Shown: piece after piece, positions 17,776-26,195 of the stretch
How the letters are laid out: each line of letters begins with the position of its first letter
Position numbering within the stretch: the first letter of the stretch is position 1
NCBI RefSeq assembly: GCF_001294645.1
Contig: NZ_CP011868.1
Coordinates: 682,001-746,000 of the forward strand
Source: Pseudonocardia sp. HH130629-09
GTDB lineage: Bacteria; Actinomycetota; Actinomycetes; Mycobacteriales; Pseudonocardiaceae
Length of the DNA stretch: 64,000 bases
Direction: 5' to 3'
The notes under the pieces: generated by a model
Database searches by the model: none
Told to the model about the DNA's origin: nothing
Seen by the model: only the letters and a program-made list of their open reading frames with translations
Made by a program: the position numbers and the translations under genes

Positions 17776-18236
17776 GTGGACGAGGACTAGGAGAACCGGC
17801 TGTTCGAGCTGGCCGACCGCATCCTGGCGGTCGGCCGGCTCATCCACGCGTCGAAGGAGCCCGCGTTCTCCGGGCAGAGCTGGACCCCGCTGGAGAGCGC
17901 GGTCATGCGGGTCGTCGACCGGGAGCCGGGGACCACCGCCGGTGCCGTCGCGCAGGCGACGCGGCTGATCTCCAGCAACACCAGCCGCGCACTGCGTGGC
18001 CTCGAGGCCAAAGGGGCTCGTGCGCCGCGAGCCCGATCCGGCCGACGCCCGCCGCGTCCGTCTGTACCCGACCGACCTGGCCGCGGAGAACCTGCGTGTG
18101 CTGCGCCGGATCTGGAGCGGACTGCTCGACGGGGTCGGCGACGACCCCGCCGCGATCGACATCCGTCGCGCTGCTGCGGCGGATCGAGACCGAGCTCGGC
18201 GGGAGCAGCCGGGCCACACCGCCGGAGGCGACATGA
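17776..18236 (+). pseudogene. MarR-family regulator, degraded
   Basis: From the GTG at 17776 the frame reads VDED and meets TAG at 17788. It then continues as ENRLFELADRILAVGRLIHASKEPAFSGQSWTPLESAVMRVVDREPGTTAGAVAQATRLISSNTSRALRGLEAKG, a MarR winged-helix N-terminal half. An extra A near 18010 shifts the rest (LVRREPDPADARRVRLYPTDLAAENLRVLRRIWSGLL) to another frame. A second shift near 18165 leads to LLRRIETELGGSS, with a stop at 18234-18236 overlapping the SDR start. A nonsense codon and two frameshifts leave no functional product. Confidence 0.8.
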
Positions 18237-18917
18237 CCGACCGCACCGCACTCGTCGTGGGGGCCTCGCGCTCCCTCGGGCTCGCCCTGGCGGGGGAGTT
18301 CGCCGATCGGGGGTGGGACGTCGTCGCCACGGTGCGCGGCGACACCTTCGAGGGCCTCGCCGAGCTCGCCGCCCGGACCGGGCGGGTGACCGTCGAGCGC
18401 CTGGACATCACCGACGCCGCCGGGATCGCCGCGCTGCGCGAGCGCCTCGGCGGCCGCCGGATCGACCTGCTGTTCGTCAACGCCGGCATCGCCGACGCCG
18501 ACGTGCCGGCCGCACAGGTGCCGACCGAGGTGTTCGCCGAGGTCATGGTGACCAACGCGCTGAGCCCGATGCGGGTCGTCGCTGGCCTGTCCCCGCTGGT
18601 CCCGCCCACCGGCACGATCGGGGTCATGTCCTCGCGGCAGGGCAGCGTCGGGTTCAACACCCGGGGCGGGCACGAGGTGTACCGGGCGAGCAAGGCCGCG
18701 CTCAACCAGCTGATGCGCAGCTACGCCGCCCGGACGGTGCAGGACCCGCGCACCTGCTGCTCCTGCACCCGGGCTGGGTGCAGACCGACCTCGGCGGCCC
18801 CGGGGCCGGCTGACCGTCGCCGAGAGCGCGCACGGGGTGGCCGACGTGCTGGAGGGCCATGCCCACGACGGTGGCCTGCAGTTCCTCGACCACACCGGCG
18901 CGGTCGTGCCGTGGTGA
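18233..18917 (+). pseudogene. short-chain dehydrogenase/reductase, frameshifted
   Basis: The first 170 residues are a normal SDR: TALVVGASRSLGLALAGEFADRGWDVVATVRG (cofactor loop), LLFVNAGIAD, GVMSSRQGSVGFNTRGGHEVYRASKAALNQLMR with the Tyr-x-x-x-Lys pair. At about 18745 the frame shifts (LLLLHPGWVQTDLGGPGA is in another frame), and again near 18810 into LTVAESAHGVADVLEGHAHDGGLQFLDHTGAVVPW, stop 18915-18917. The catalytic core survives but the C-terminal third is scrambled. It was probably coupled to the MarR gene by ATGA. Confidence 0.8.
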
Positions 18918-18935
18918 CCCGCGCGGGTCCCGCGG

Positions 18936-19700
18936 TCAGGACAGGTGTGCCACCTCCGGCCGGGACTTGTGGCCGTCGTCGTCGCCGACCTGGCCCTGCG
19001 CGCCCCGCGGGTTGCAGTCGGTGCCCCCGGCGACGCCGAGCCTGACCACGACCGACTTCGTCGCCGGCTGGTTGCTCCCGGCCGCCGTGGCGTCGAGCGG
19101 GACGAGCGGGTTCGTCTCCGGGTAGAACGCCGCCGCGGTGCCCCGCGGGACGTCGTGGGCGACCAGCCGGAAGTCCGACGCGCAGCGCACGTGCTCGTCG
19201 CCGTCCCAGCGCGTGATCAGGTCGACGTGGTCGCCCTCGGCGTAGCCGAGCGCGGCGGATGTCCTCGCGGTGGCAGAACACGACCCCGGCGCCCGCCCTC
19301 GATGCCGCGGTAGCGGTCCGAGAGGCCGTAGATCGTGGTGTTGAACTGGTCGTGGCTGCGCAGGGTCTGGAGCAGCAGGTGCCCGTCGGGCACCTCGAGC
19401 ACCTCGACCCGCGACACCACGAACTCGCCGCGGCCGGACGGGGTCTCGAAGGTCCGCGAGTCCCGGGGCGGGTGCGGCAGAACGAACCCGCCGGGCCGGC
19501 GGACGTTCACCTCGTAGCTCTCGCAGCCGGTCACGACGCGCGAGATGTGGTCGCGGATGCGGCGGTAGTCCCCGCGCATCGCGGCCCAGCCGATGCCGTG
19601 CCGGTCGCCGAGGGTGGCCTCGGCGATGCCGGTGAGGATCGCGACCTCGGAGCGCAGGTGCGGGCTCGCCGGCGGCAGCGGGCCGCCGATGACCAAGGAC
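18936..19700 (-). pseudogene. molybdopterin oxidoreductase (FdhF/YdeP type), C-terminal remnant
   Basis: Minus-strand pieces read GGPLPPASPHLRSEVAILTGIAEATLG, PSGRGEFVVSRVEVLEVPDGHLLLQTLRSHDQFNTTIYGLSDRYRGIEGG, then (new frame) VFCHREDIRR and (new frame) LGYAEGDHVDLITRWDGDEHVRCASDFRLVAHDVPRGTAAAFYPETNPLVPLDATAAGSNQPATKSVVVRL. This is the molydopterin dinucleotide-binding domain of YdeP-like oxidoreductases. The N-terminal 500 or so residues are absent and at least two frameshifts are present. On the plus strand 19690-19763 reads RLRRLPEYADRAHHGG and stop, perhaps the tail of another lost gene. Confidence 0.7.
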
Positions 19701-19823
19701 GCGATCGCCGGACGGCTGCGTCGGCTGCCCGAGTACGCCGACCGCGCGCACCACGGCGGCTGAGGGCGGACCCGGTGACCGCGGCGCGCCGGGTCGCGGT
19801 GCCCGGCACGTTCCCCCGGCCGG

Positions 19824-22025
19824 TCAGGCGTGGACGGCGACCACCCCGGCCTCGGCCAGCGGTGCGGTCGCCTCGCCGACCGTCGCGAACCCCTCCCCGC
19901 GGGTGTCCCCGCGCAGGTGCCGAGCGTGGATGCCCTCGGCGATGACCGCGGCCTTGAGGTAGGCCAGCCCCCGGTGGAACTCCCAGTGGCGCACCGTCCG
20001 CCCGGAGGCGACGGCGTAGCGCTCCACCAGCTCCGCGGTCGACGGCATGCGGGAGCTGGTCGAGGCCGCGGACCCGGCCAGCACCGGTGCGAACGTCGGG
20101 TCGCCGTAGACGCTGTGCAGCGCCAGGTCCGCCAGGGGGTCGCCGAGCGTGGCCATCTCCCAGTCGACGAGCGCGCGGATCGTGGCCGGGTGCCCGGCGT
20201 CGAGGATGGCGTTGTCGATGCGGAAGTCCCCGTGCACGACGGCGTGGTCGCTCTCGGCCGGGCAGGTGTCGTCGAGCAGGCGGTACAGGGTGTCGACGTC
20301 GGGGATCTCGCGGGTGGCGACGCGCTGCCACTGGCCGTACCAGCGCTCGACCTGGCGGCGCAGGTACCCGGCGGGGCGGCCCAGCTCGGCGAGCGGACCG
20401 GTGGTGACGTCCACGGCGTGCAGTGCGGCGAGGGTCTCGACCAGGGAGAACGCCACCGCGTGCACGGTGGGGTCGTCGAGGGCGGCGAGGTCGTCCTCGC
20501 TGCGCACGACGATCCCGTCGACGAAGCCGGTGAGCGCGAACGGCACCCCGAGCACGCTGTCGTCGGCCAGCGCGACGGCCGGGGCGACCGGTACGCCGGT
20601 GCCCGCCAGGGCGGCGGTGACCCGGAACTCCCGGCCCATGTCGTGTGCCGACGGCGTCAGCGTGCCCAGCGGGGGGCGCCGCAGGATCCACACGTGGGTG
20701 CCGTCGGTGACCCGGTAGGTGAGGTTCGAGCGGCCGCCGGAGACCAGTTCGGCGGTGACCCCGCCGCGGTACCCGTCGACGTTCGCCGTCAGGAAGGTGT
20801 CCAGGGCGGCCAGGTCCAGGCCGTCGGGGCCGCATCGGGCCTGTTCCCTGCGGTAGCGGCCCACGGTGCGCTTGGCGATCGACCAGCGGTGGGTCTCCGA
20901 CGGGCCGTCGTAGATCCGGAACGGGCGCACCTCGCGCAGGAAGCGGCCCAGCAGCACGTCGCCGGACACCCCGCGTCCGCCGTTGAGCTGCAGTGACCGG
21001 TCCACGACGCGCCAGACGGCCTCGGCGGTGAAGGTCTTGGCGATCGACACCTGGCTGCCCGCCGGGTTGCCGCGGTCGAGCTCCCAGCAGGCCTGCAGGA
21101 TCAGCCCGCGCGAGGCGGCGATGTCGATCTCGTTGTCGGCGATCATGGCCTGGGCCATGCCGAGGTCGGCCAGCCGGGACCCGAACACCTCGCGCTCCGA
21201 GGCCCACGCCACCGCGATGTCCTGCGCGCGCCGGGCGATCCCCAGCCAGCGCATGCAGTGGGTGAGCCGCGCCGGGCCGAGCCGCACCTGGGCGTAGCGG
21301 TAGCCCTGGTCGACCTCGCCGAGCACCGCGTCGTCCGGGACGCGGCAGTCGGAGAACTCGACCTCCAGGTGTCCGCCGAACAGCGACTCGTCGAGCGTCG
21401 GGATGTGCCGGCCGACCTTCATCCCGGGGTTGTCGGCGTCGACCAGGAACATCGTCGCGCCGCCGCGGTCACCGGGCTCGCCGGTGGTGCGGGCCATGAC
21501 GATGGCGAACGCGGCGCCGTCCGCGCCGGTGGTGAACCACTTGCGGCCGTCGATGCGCCAGCCGCCGTCGACCCGGGTGGCCGTGGTGGACAGGGCGTCG
21601 GGGTCCGAGCCCGCGCCGGGGGCGGGCTCGGTCATCGCGAAGCAGGACCGGACGTCACCGGCGGCCAGCGGGGCGAGGTAGCGCTCCTTCTGCTCCTCGC
21701 TCGCGATCCGCGCCAGCATGTGCACGTTGCCCTCGTCGGGGGCGGCGATGTTGAGCGCGATCGGTCCGAGCAGCGAGTACCCGGCCTCCTCGAACACCGC
21801 GGCGCGGGCGCGCATGTCCAGGCCGTGCCCGCCGAGCTCCGGTGACGCGTGCGGGGCGAACACCCCCGCGGCGCGGGCGGCGTCCTGCAGCTGCACCCGG
21901 GCCTCCTCGGAGGGCAGGACACCGCCGTGGGTCTCCTCGACCGGGATCACCACCTCCCGGATGAAGCGTGCGGTGCGCTCCGCGAGATCGCGGACGTCCG
22001 CGTCCTGGGCGAGGTCGACGGCCAT
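19824..22025 (-). CDS. acyl-CoA dehydrogenase fused to APH-type kinase
   Basis: One uninterrupted 733-residue frame. Residues 1-390 are an acyl-CoA dehydrogenase (CFAMTEPAPGAGSDPDAL, WRIDGRKWFTTGADG, LQLNGGRGVSGD, FRIYDGPSETHRWSIAKRTVGRYR). Residues 400-733 are an aminoglycoside-phosphotransferase-like kinase (VSGGRSNLTYRVTDGTHVWILRRPP, catalytic VVHGDFRIDNAIL, metal-binding ALVDWEMATLGDPLADLALHSVYGD). Vertebrate ACAD10/ACAD11 contain the same two domains in the opposite order; there the kinase phosphorylates 4-hydroxyacyl-CoA and the dehydrogenase domain eliminates phosphate. The DGPSETH segment resembles those proteins. The ATG has GGAG at 22032. It is divergent from a TetR gene, with an operator between. 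Function by analogy: catabolism of hydroxylated acyl-CoA. Confidence 0.85.
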   Translation of the reverse strand: MAVDLAQDADVRDLAERTARFIREVVIPVEETHGGVLPSEEARVQLQDAARAAGVFAPHASPELGGHGLDMRARAAVFEEAGYSLLGPIALNIAAPDEGNVHMLARIASEEQKERYLAPLAAGDVRSCFAMTEPAPGAGSDPDALSTTATRVDGGWRIDGRKWFTTGADGAAFAIVMARTTGEPGDRGGATMFLVDADNPGMKVGRHIPTLDESLFGGHLEVEFSDCRVPDDAVLGEVDQGYRYAQVRLGPARLTHCMRWLGIARRAQDIAVAWASEREVFGSRLADLGMAQAMIADNEIDIAASRGLILQACWELDRGNPAGSQVSIAKTFTAEAVWRVVDRSLQLNGGRGVSGDVLLGRFLREVRPFRIYDGPSETHRWSIAKRTVGRYRREQARCGPDGLDLAALDTFLTANVDGYRGGVTAELVSGGRSNLTYRVTDGTHVWILRRPPLGTLTPSAHDMGREFRVTAALAGTGVPVAPAVALADDSVLGVPFALTGFVDGIVVRSEDDLAALDDPTVHAVAFSLVETLAALHAVDVTTGPLAELGRPAGYLRRQVERWYGQWQRVATREIPDVDTLYRLLDDTCPAESDHAVVHGDFRIDNAILDAGHPATIRALVDWEMATLGDPLADLALHSVYGDPTFAPVLAGSAASTSSRMPSTAELVERYAVASGRTVRHWEFHRGLAYLKAAVIAEGIHARHLRGDTRGEGFATVGEATAPLAEAGVVAVHA

Positions 22026-22037
22026 GTCTCCTCCATC

Positions 22038-22055
22038 GGCTAATGAGTGTTAGCC
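22038..22055. promoter_or_regulatory. TetR operator 1 (upstream of the ACAD-kinase gene)
   Basis: GGCTAATGAGTGTTAGCC has 6-bp perfect arms (GGCTAA/TTAGCC) around a 6-base centre. It lies 13 bases upstream of the minus-strand ACAD-kinase start, inside its probable promoter. A second site with the same spacing is at 22114. Confidence 0.65.
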
Positions 22056-22113
22056 ACCTTCTAGCAGGTTCGAGGCAGGTGAGTACAGCGCAGGGAGCCT
22101 CATGTCACAGGTC

Positions 22114-22131
22114 GGCTATAGACTGCTAGCC
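22114..22131. promoter_or_regulatory. TetR operator 2 (abutting the TetR start)
   Basis: GGCTATAGACTGCTAGCC has arms GGCTA/TAGCC and the same 18-bp length as the site at 22038. It ends one base before a GTG at 22132. If the regulator began at the ATG of 22102 the operator would be inside the coding sequence; ending exactly at the GTG suggests a leaderless start there. Confidence 0.6.
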
Positions 22132-22716
22132 GTGCGGGGCGACGAGATCCGGTCGGCGGCGCTGGCGGAGTTCGCCCGTCGCGGCTACGAGGCGACGACG
22201 ATGGCCGACATCGGCGCGGCGGTCGGCATCCGCGGCCCGAGCCTCTACAAGCACGTCCGCTCCAAGCAGGAGCTGCTCGCCTCGGTCATCGACGCGACCA
22301 TGCGCGCCCTGCTGGCCGAGCACGACGCCGCGGTCGCCGGGGTCGCCGACCCGGCCGAGCGGCTGCGCCGCGCGGTCGAGGCCCACGTGCGGTTCCACGC
22401 CCGCAACCGCCTGGAGGCCTTCGTCGGCAACCGGGAGCTGCGCAGCCTGACCGAGCCGCACCGGTCCGAGGTGCTCGGGCTGCGTGCCGACTACGAGCAG
22501 CGCTTCCGCCGTCTGATCACCGGCGGGGTCGAGGCCGGCGTGTTCTCGGTGGCCTCGCCGCAGCTGGCCTCGTACGCGATCCTGGACCAGGGGATGGGCG
22601 TCGCGGTGTGGTTCCGCGACGACGCGGGCCCGGCCGAGAACGAGGTCGCCTGGCAGCTCGCGGAGTTCGCGCTGCGCCTCGTCGGAGCCGGGCCCGGGCC
22701 GGTCAGGAGCCCGTGA
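22132..22716 (+). CDS. TetR-family repressor of the acyl-CoA catabolic divergon
   Basis: 194 residues from GTG 22132 (204 if the ATG at 22102 is used). The HTH is EIRSAALAEFARRGYEATTMADIGAAVGIRGPSLYKHVRSKQELLASVI, followed by an all-helical ligand domain (AHVRFHARNRLEAFVGNRELRSLTEPHRSEVLGLRADYEQRFRRLI). TetR proteins of this group commonly bind acyl-CoA. I prefer the GTG because the HTH then begins four residues in, as in most of the family, and because the second operator ends right before it. It probably controls both itself and the ACAD-kinase gene. Confidence 0.85.
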   Translation: MRGDEIRSAALAEFARRGYEATTMADIGAAVGIRGPSLYKHVRSKQELLASVIDATMRALLAEHDAAVAGVADPAERLRRAVEAHVRFHARNRLEAFVGNRELRSLTEPHRSEVLGLRADYEQRFRRLITGGVEAGVFSVASPQLASYAILDQGMGVAVWFRDDAGPAENEVAWQLAEFALRLVGAGPGPVRSP

Positions 22717-23859
22717 AACGGGGGCGCCTGCGCTCGGCGAGGGCCCGCGTCCCCTCGACCAGGTCGTGGCTGCGCCCGGCTTCGACCACCGAGCGCTGCT
22801 CGTCGGCGAGGTGGGTGTGCAGGTCGGACTCGCTGCTGCGGCGCAGCAGCCGGCGCACCGCGCCGAACGCCTGTGTCGGGCCGTCCGCGATCGTCGTCGC
22901 GTACTCCCGCGCCACCGCGTCGACCTCGGCGGCGGGCACCATCCGGGTCACCAGGCCCCACTCCAGGGCCTCGGTCGCGGTGAGCCCGATGCCGCCGTAG
23001 GCGGTGGTGACTACGGCGTCCTCGGCGACGACGACGTCCGCGGCGCACACCAGTGCCAGGCCCATCCCGGCGGCGGCGCCGTGCACCGCCGCGACCACCG
23101 GGGCGTCCATCGTGGACAGGCGTTCGACGGTGGGGTGGAACAGGTCGGTGACCTCGCGCAGGACCCGGGGGAGCTCCTCGGGGGTGCAGCCGGTGAACAG
23201 CTCGACGTCGCCGCCGACGCAGAACACCCGGTCCCCGCCGGTGAGCACCACGGCCCGCACCCGGGGTCGGCGGCGACGGCGTCCACGGCCCGGGCGAACT
23301 CGGCTCCCAGTGTCCGGTCGACCGCGTTGTGCCGGTCCGGACGGTTCAGCCGCAGGGTGCCGACGCCGTCGGTGACCCGCACGTCGAGGGTGGTGTACGG
23401 CGGCGCGGCGGCGGCCCAGCGGGCGGTGTCGGTGAGCTGTTCGAGCCGGGTCAGTCGGCCGCCGGTGACGGTGACGACGTGGGTGAACGCCGCCTCCAGC
23501 TCGGCGCCGCCGCGCCGCCCGCGGCCCCGGTAGTGCCCGGAGACCAGGAGCCGGCCGTCGGCGAGCGCGTCGATCCGGTCGGGCTCGGCGCGGGCGGCGA
23601 ATTGTCGTCCGATGCCGCCCCAGCCGTCGCGCCGCATCGCCTCGGCGCCGCGGTGCTCGCCGCCCACCCCGCCCGGCATCCCCGCGGCGAGCACGCCGAC
23701 GAAATCGGGGTCGAGGATCGCGTCGAAGGTGTCCCGGTCGCCGTCGGCGAGCGCGGTGTAGGGGCGCCGGACCACGGCCTCGGCGTCGGTCCCGGTCCCG
23801 GCGTCGGGGCCGGCCCCGGTGGTGATGGTGGTGGTGTCCACGGTGTGCTCCTCGGTCAT
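22703..23859 (-). pseudogene. SnoaL-like domain fused to enoyl-CoA hydratase, frameshifted
   Basis: The ATG at 23859 overlaps the upstream gene stop (ATGA). Residues 1-155 are a SnoaL/NTF2-like domain (VVRRPYTALADGDRDTFDAILDPDFVGVLAAGMPGGVGG ... FTHVVTVTGGRLTRLEQLTD). The same frame continues into a crotonase (TLDVRVTDGVGTLRLNRPDRHNAVDRTLGAEFARAVDAVAADP). At 23261-23266 one base is missing from the GACCC/CGGGTG run, and the remainder is in another frame (VRAVVLTGGDRVFCVGGDVELFTG ... APVVAAVHGAAAGMGLALVCAADVVVAED ... ALAERRRPRFTGS). Restoring one base gives a single protein of about 385 residues. A sequencing slip is possible because both halves look well conserved. Confidence 0.75.
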
Positions 23860-24644
23860 CGGCCGTCGAACTTCGAGGCGCGGCGCTCGGTGAACGCGAT
23901 GACGCCCTCGCGGACGTCGGCCCGCCCCGCACCGGCCGTCATCAGCCGGTACTCGGCGAGCAGGCCGTCGGCGTGGGTGCGGTCGTCGCCGTCGCGCAGC
24001 AGCTGCTTGATCCCGCCGTAGGCCCAGGTCGGGCCGTCGGCGAACTCCTCGGCGATGGTCCGGGCGACGGTGTCGACCTCGTCGCCGGGCACGACCCGCG
24101 ACACCAGCCCCCATTTCAGCGCCTGCTCGGCGCCGACCGGGGTGGAGCGCAGCATGAGCTGCTGGGCGCGGCGCATCCCGACGAGTCGCGGCAGGTACCA
24201 GGTGCTGCCGCCGTCGCCGGTCATGCCGAGCTTGGTGAACCCCGTGGCGAGCTTCACGTCGTCGGCGGCGACGACCACGTCGGCACCCCACACCAGTCCC
24301 AGCCCGACGCCGCCGACGCCGCCGCGCACGGCCGCGACGACCGGGACCGGCAGCGCGGAGAGCCTGCGCAGCGTCGAGCCGTGCCACGTGTCGATCATCG
24401 AGTCCAGCTGGGCGGGCAGGTCGTCCACCCGGCTGCGGAAGAAACCCAGGTCGCCGCCGACGCAGAAGGCCGGACCGGCGGCGGTGAGCAGCACGCTGCG
24501 CACGGTCTCGTCGGCCTCGACGGCGCGGACGGCGGCGTCGATCGCCTCCACCATCGCGGGGTCGATCGCGTTGCCCCGGTCCCGGGTCGGCCTGATCTCG
24601 GCGAGTCCTCCGGTGACCCGGTGGATGGCCCTGTCCTCGTGCAT
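23856..24644 (-). CDS. enoyl-CoA hydratase/isomerase family protein
   Basis: 262 residues, complete crotonase: VLLTAAGPAFCVGGDLGFF (first oxyanion strand), VPVVAAVRGGVGGVGLGLVWGADVVVAADD (second), FTKLGMTGDGGSTWYLPRLVGMRRAQQLMLRSTPVGAEQALKWGLVSRVV. It has Gly/Asp rather than a Glu pair at the usual hydratase positions (GMTGDGGS), so isomerase, hydrolase or lyase chemistry is possible. First gene of a minus-strand pair overlapping the SnoaL-hydratase by four bases, facing the dioxygenase operon across a shared promoter region. Confidence 0.87.
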   Translation of the reverse strand: MHEDRAIHRVTGGLAEIRPTRDRGNAIDPAMVEAIDAAVRAVEADETVRSVLLTAAGPAFCVGGDLGFFRSRVDDLPAQLDSMIDTWHGSTLRRLSALPVPVVAAVRGGVGGVGLGLVWGADVVVAADDVKLATGFTKLGMTGDGGSTWYLPRLVGMRRAQQLMLRSTPVGAEQALKWGLVSRVVPGDEVDTVARTIAEEFADGPTWAYGGIKQLLRDGDDRTHADGLLAEYRLMTAGAGRADVREGVIAFTERRASKFDGR

Positions 24645-24671
24645 CGCGTCCTCCCGAACGGCGGCCCCGCG

Positions 24672-24715
24672 TTGACGTCGAATCTGGCATAAGTTTATTA
24701 TCGATTCGAATCTGG
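24672..24715 (+). promoter_or_regulatory. promoter and repeat operator ahead of the dioxygenase operon
   Basis: TTGACG (24672) and TATTAT (24696) are separated by 18 bases and lie in the only AT-rich patch nearby. TCGAATCTGG is repeated at 24678 and 24706, exactly 28 bases apart. The second copy forms part of the palindrome GATTCGAATC (24703-24712). One repeat lies between -35 and -10 and the other just after -10, a layout suited to repression. It may also serve the divergent hydratase at 24644. Confidence 0.6.
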
Positions 24716-24748
24716 TCGACGAAAGGGTGCCTGCGATGTCACGTCCGG

Positions 24749-25480
24749 CTGTCCCCGGACGGGGAGGTCGAGCTGTCCGCCGGCTTCCTGCAGCACCGCG
24801 CGAAGGCGAACTGGAAGCTCCTCGCGGAGAACGAGACCGACGGCTACCACCCGCAGTTCGTGCACGCCTCGATCTTCAGCGTCGCGGAGAGCGGGATCGG
24901 GGCGCTCTACGGTGAGAAGTCGACCGCGGTGACCCGCGACCTCGGTGGCGGGCACAGCGAGAACGACCTGCGCCCGGAGTTCCGGAGGCTCGGCGTCCCG
25001 CTGGGCTGGTTCGGCACGACCGAGGAGAAGGTGCCGCGCTACGCGGCCCGGATGCGGGAGACCTACGGGTCCGACGCCCACGACATCCTGGTCGAGGGCG
25101 GACCCCACGTGATGATCTTCCCGAACCTGTTCATCGCCGAGATCCAGCTGTTCACGATCCAGCCGCTGGCCGCGGACCTCACCGTGCAGCACGTCACCGC
25201 GGTGCAGCTCAAGGGCGCGCCGGAGATGAACAAGCGGATGCCGCAGCAGTGCATCGGGTCGGTCGGGCCGGCCGGGATGCTGCTGGCCGACGACACCGAG
25301 ATGTACGAGCGCAACCAGGCAGGCGTCGCCGAGCTGCGCCCAGAGTGGCTCGACATCCGGCGCGGCGCGGAGCGCGAGTACACCGACGAGCGTGGCCTCA
25401 CCGTCGGCGGGGCCACCGACGAGACCGGTATGCGCGGGTTCTGGACGCACTACCGGCGGTTGATGACGGAGGGCCGATGA
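24749..25480 (+). pseudogene. aromatic ring-hydroxylating dioxygenase alpha subunit, Rieske domain missing
   Basis: The open frame begins about 24731 and reads LSPDGEVELSAGFLQHRAKANWKLLAENETDGYHPQFVHASIFSV. The mononuclear-iron motif ENxxDxYHxxxxH is intact. It ends normally with GMRGFWTHYRRLMTEGR. A complete alpha chain has about 430 residues with the CxH..CxxH Rieske centre in the first 180. Here only about 243 C-terminal residues remain and no ATG is in frame; the ATG at 24736 belongs to another frame. The promoter directly abuts the truncation, so a deletion seems to have removed the first 560 or so bases. Without the Rieske cluster, electrons cannot reach the active site. Confidence 0.8.
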
Positions 25481-25977
25481 CCACCACCGAGCCGGCCACC
25501 GGGCTCGACCTGCGCACCGTCGAGCAGTTCCTCTACCGCGAGGCGCGCTACGCCGACGAGCACCGTTACTCCGACTGGGAGGCGCTCTGGACCCCGGACG
25601 CCCTCTACTGGGTGCCCGCGAACGACGACGACGCCGACCGCACGACCCAGATGTCGATCATCCACGACAACCGCAACCGGATCGCCACCCGGATCCGCCA
25701 GTACCGCACGGGGCGCCGGCACTCCCAGGTGCCTGCGTCGCGGCTGCGTCGGGTCGTGTCCAACGTGGAGATACTCGGTACCGTGCCCGAGACCGGGGAC
25801 ACCGAGGTCGGCGCCAACTTCGTGCTCGTCGAGTCCCGCGAGCGCGGCACCCAGCTGTGGGCCGGGCGCTACACCTACCGGCTGCGTGTGGTCGACGGGG
25901 AGCTCGCGATGTCCTACAAGAAGGTCGCGCTGGTGGACAACGCCCGCGCGATCGCGACGCTGGCGTTCCTGGTCTGA
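25477..25977 (+). CDS. aromatic ring-hydroxylating dioxygenase beta subunit
   Basis: 166 residues of the SnoaL/NTF2-like beta-subunit fold: VEQFLYREARYADEHRYSDWEALWTPDALYWVPANDDD, then HDNRNRIATRIRQYRTGRRHSQVPASRLRRVVSNVEIL and LWAGRYTYRLRVVDGELAMSYKKVALVDN. Beta chains are structural partners of alpha in the hexamer. It overlaps the alpha stop (ATGA) and looks intact although its partner is truncated. No ferredoxin or reductase gene follows. Confidence 0.88.
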   Translation: MTTTEPATGLDLRTVEQFLYREARYADEHRYSDWEALWTPDALYWVPANDDDADRTTQMSIIHDNRNRIATRIRQYRTGRRHSQVPASRLRRVVSNVEILGTVPETGDTEVGANFVLVESRERGTQLWAGRYTYRLRVVDGELAMSYKKVALVDNARAIATLAFLV

Positions 25978-26195
25978 TGGAGATCCGTCCCGATATCGTC
26001 GGCAACGAGTTCGCCGAGGTCGCCGTCCGCATCGACGACGAGGCGAACAGCCGGCGGCTGCGCATCGAGGACCTGCGCACCGGCCGGGTCCGCTACCTCC
26101 ACGCGCTGGAGCTGGAGACGCTGGTGTGGCTGCCCGAGGGACACCTGCACAAGCTCCTCGATCCGTCGGCCGACCGGTGGCGGGAGGACACGTGA
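25977..26195 (+). CDS. small protein of unknown function in dioxygenase operon
   Basis: 72 residues, tightly packed: its ATG shares a base with the beta-subunit stop (TGATG) and its stop overlaps the next GTG (GTGA). The sequence MEIRPDIVGNEFAEVAVRIDD...RRLRIEDLRTGRVRYLHALELETLVWLPEGHLHKLLDPS suggests one small beta-rich domain with no cysteines, no signal and no transmembrane segment. Coding character and double overlap argue that it is a real gene. I do not recognise the family. Confidence 0.7.
   Translation: MEIRPDIVGNEFAEVAVRIDDEANSRRLRIEDLRTGRVRYLHALELETLVWLPEGHLHKLLDPSADRWREDT

Noticed and set aside
22102..22131. ATG 22102 as TetR start
   Set aside because: It would put the second operator inside the coding region and add ten residues without family similarity.
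24727..24915. 62-residue frame from the ATG near 24736 as the dioxygenase start
   Set aside because: It is out of frame with the alpha-subunit sequence and ends after 60 Arg-rich residues.
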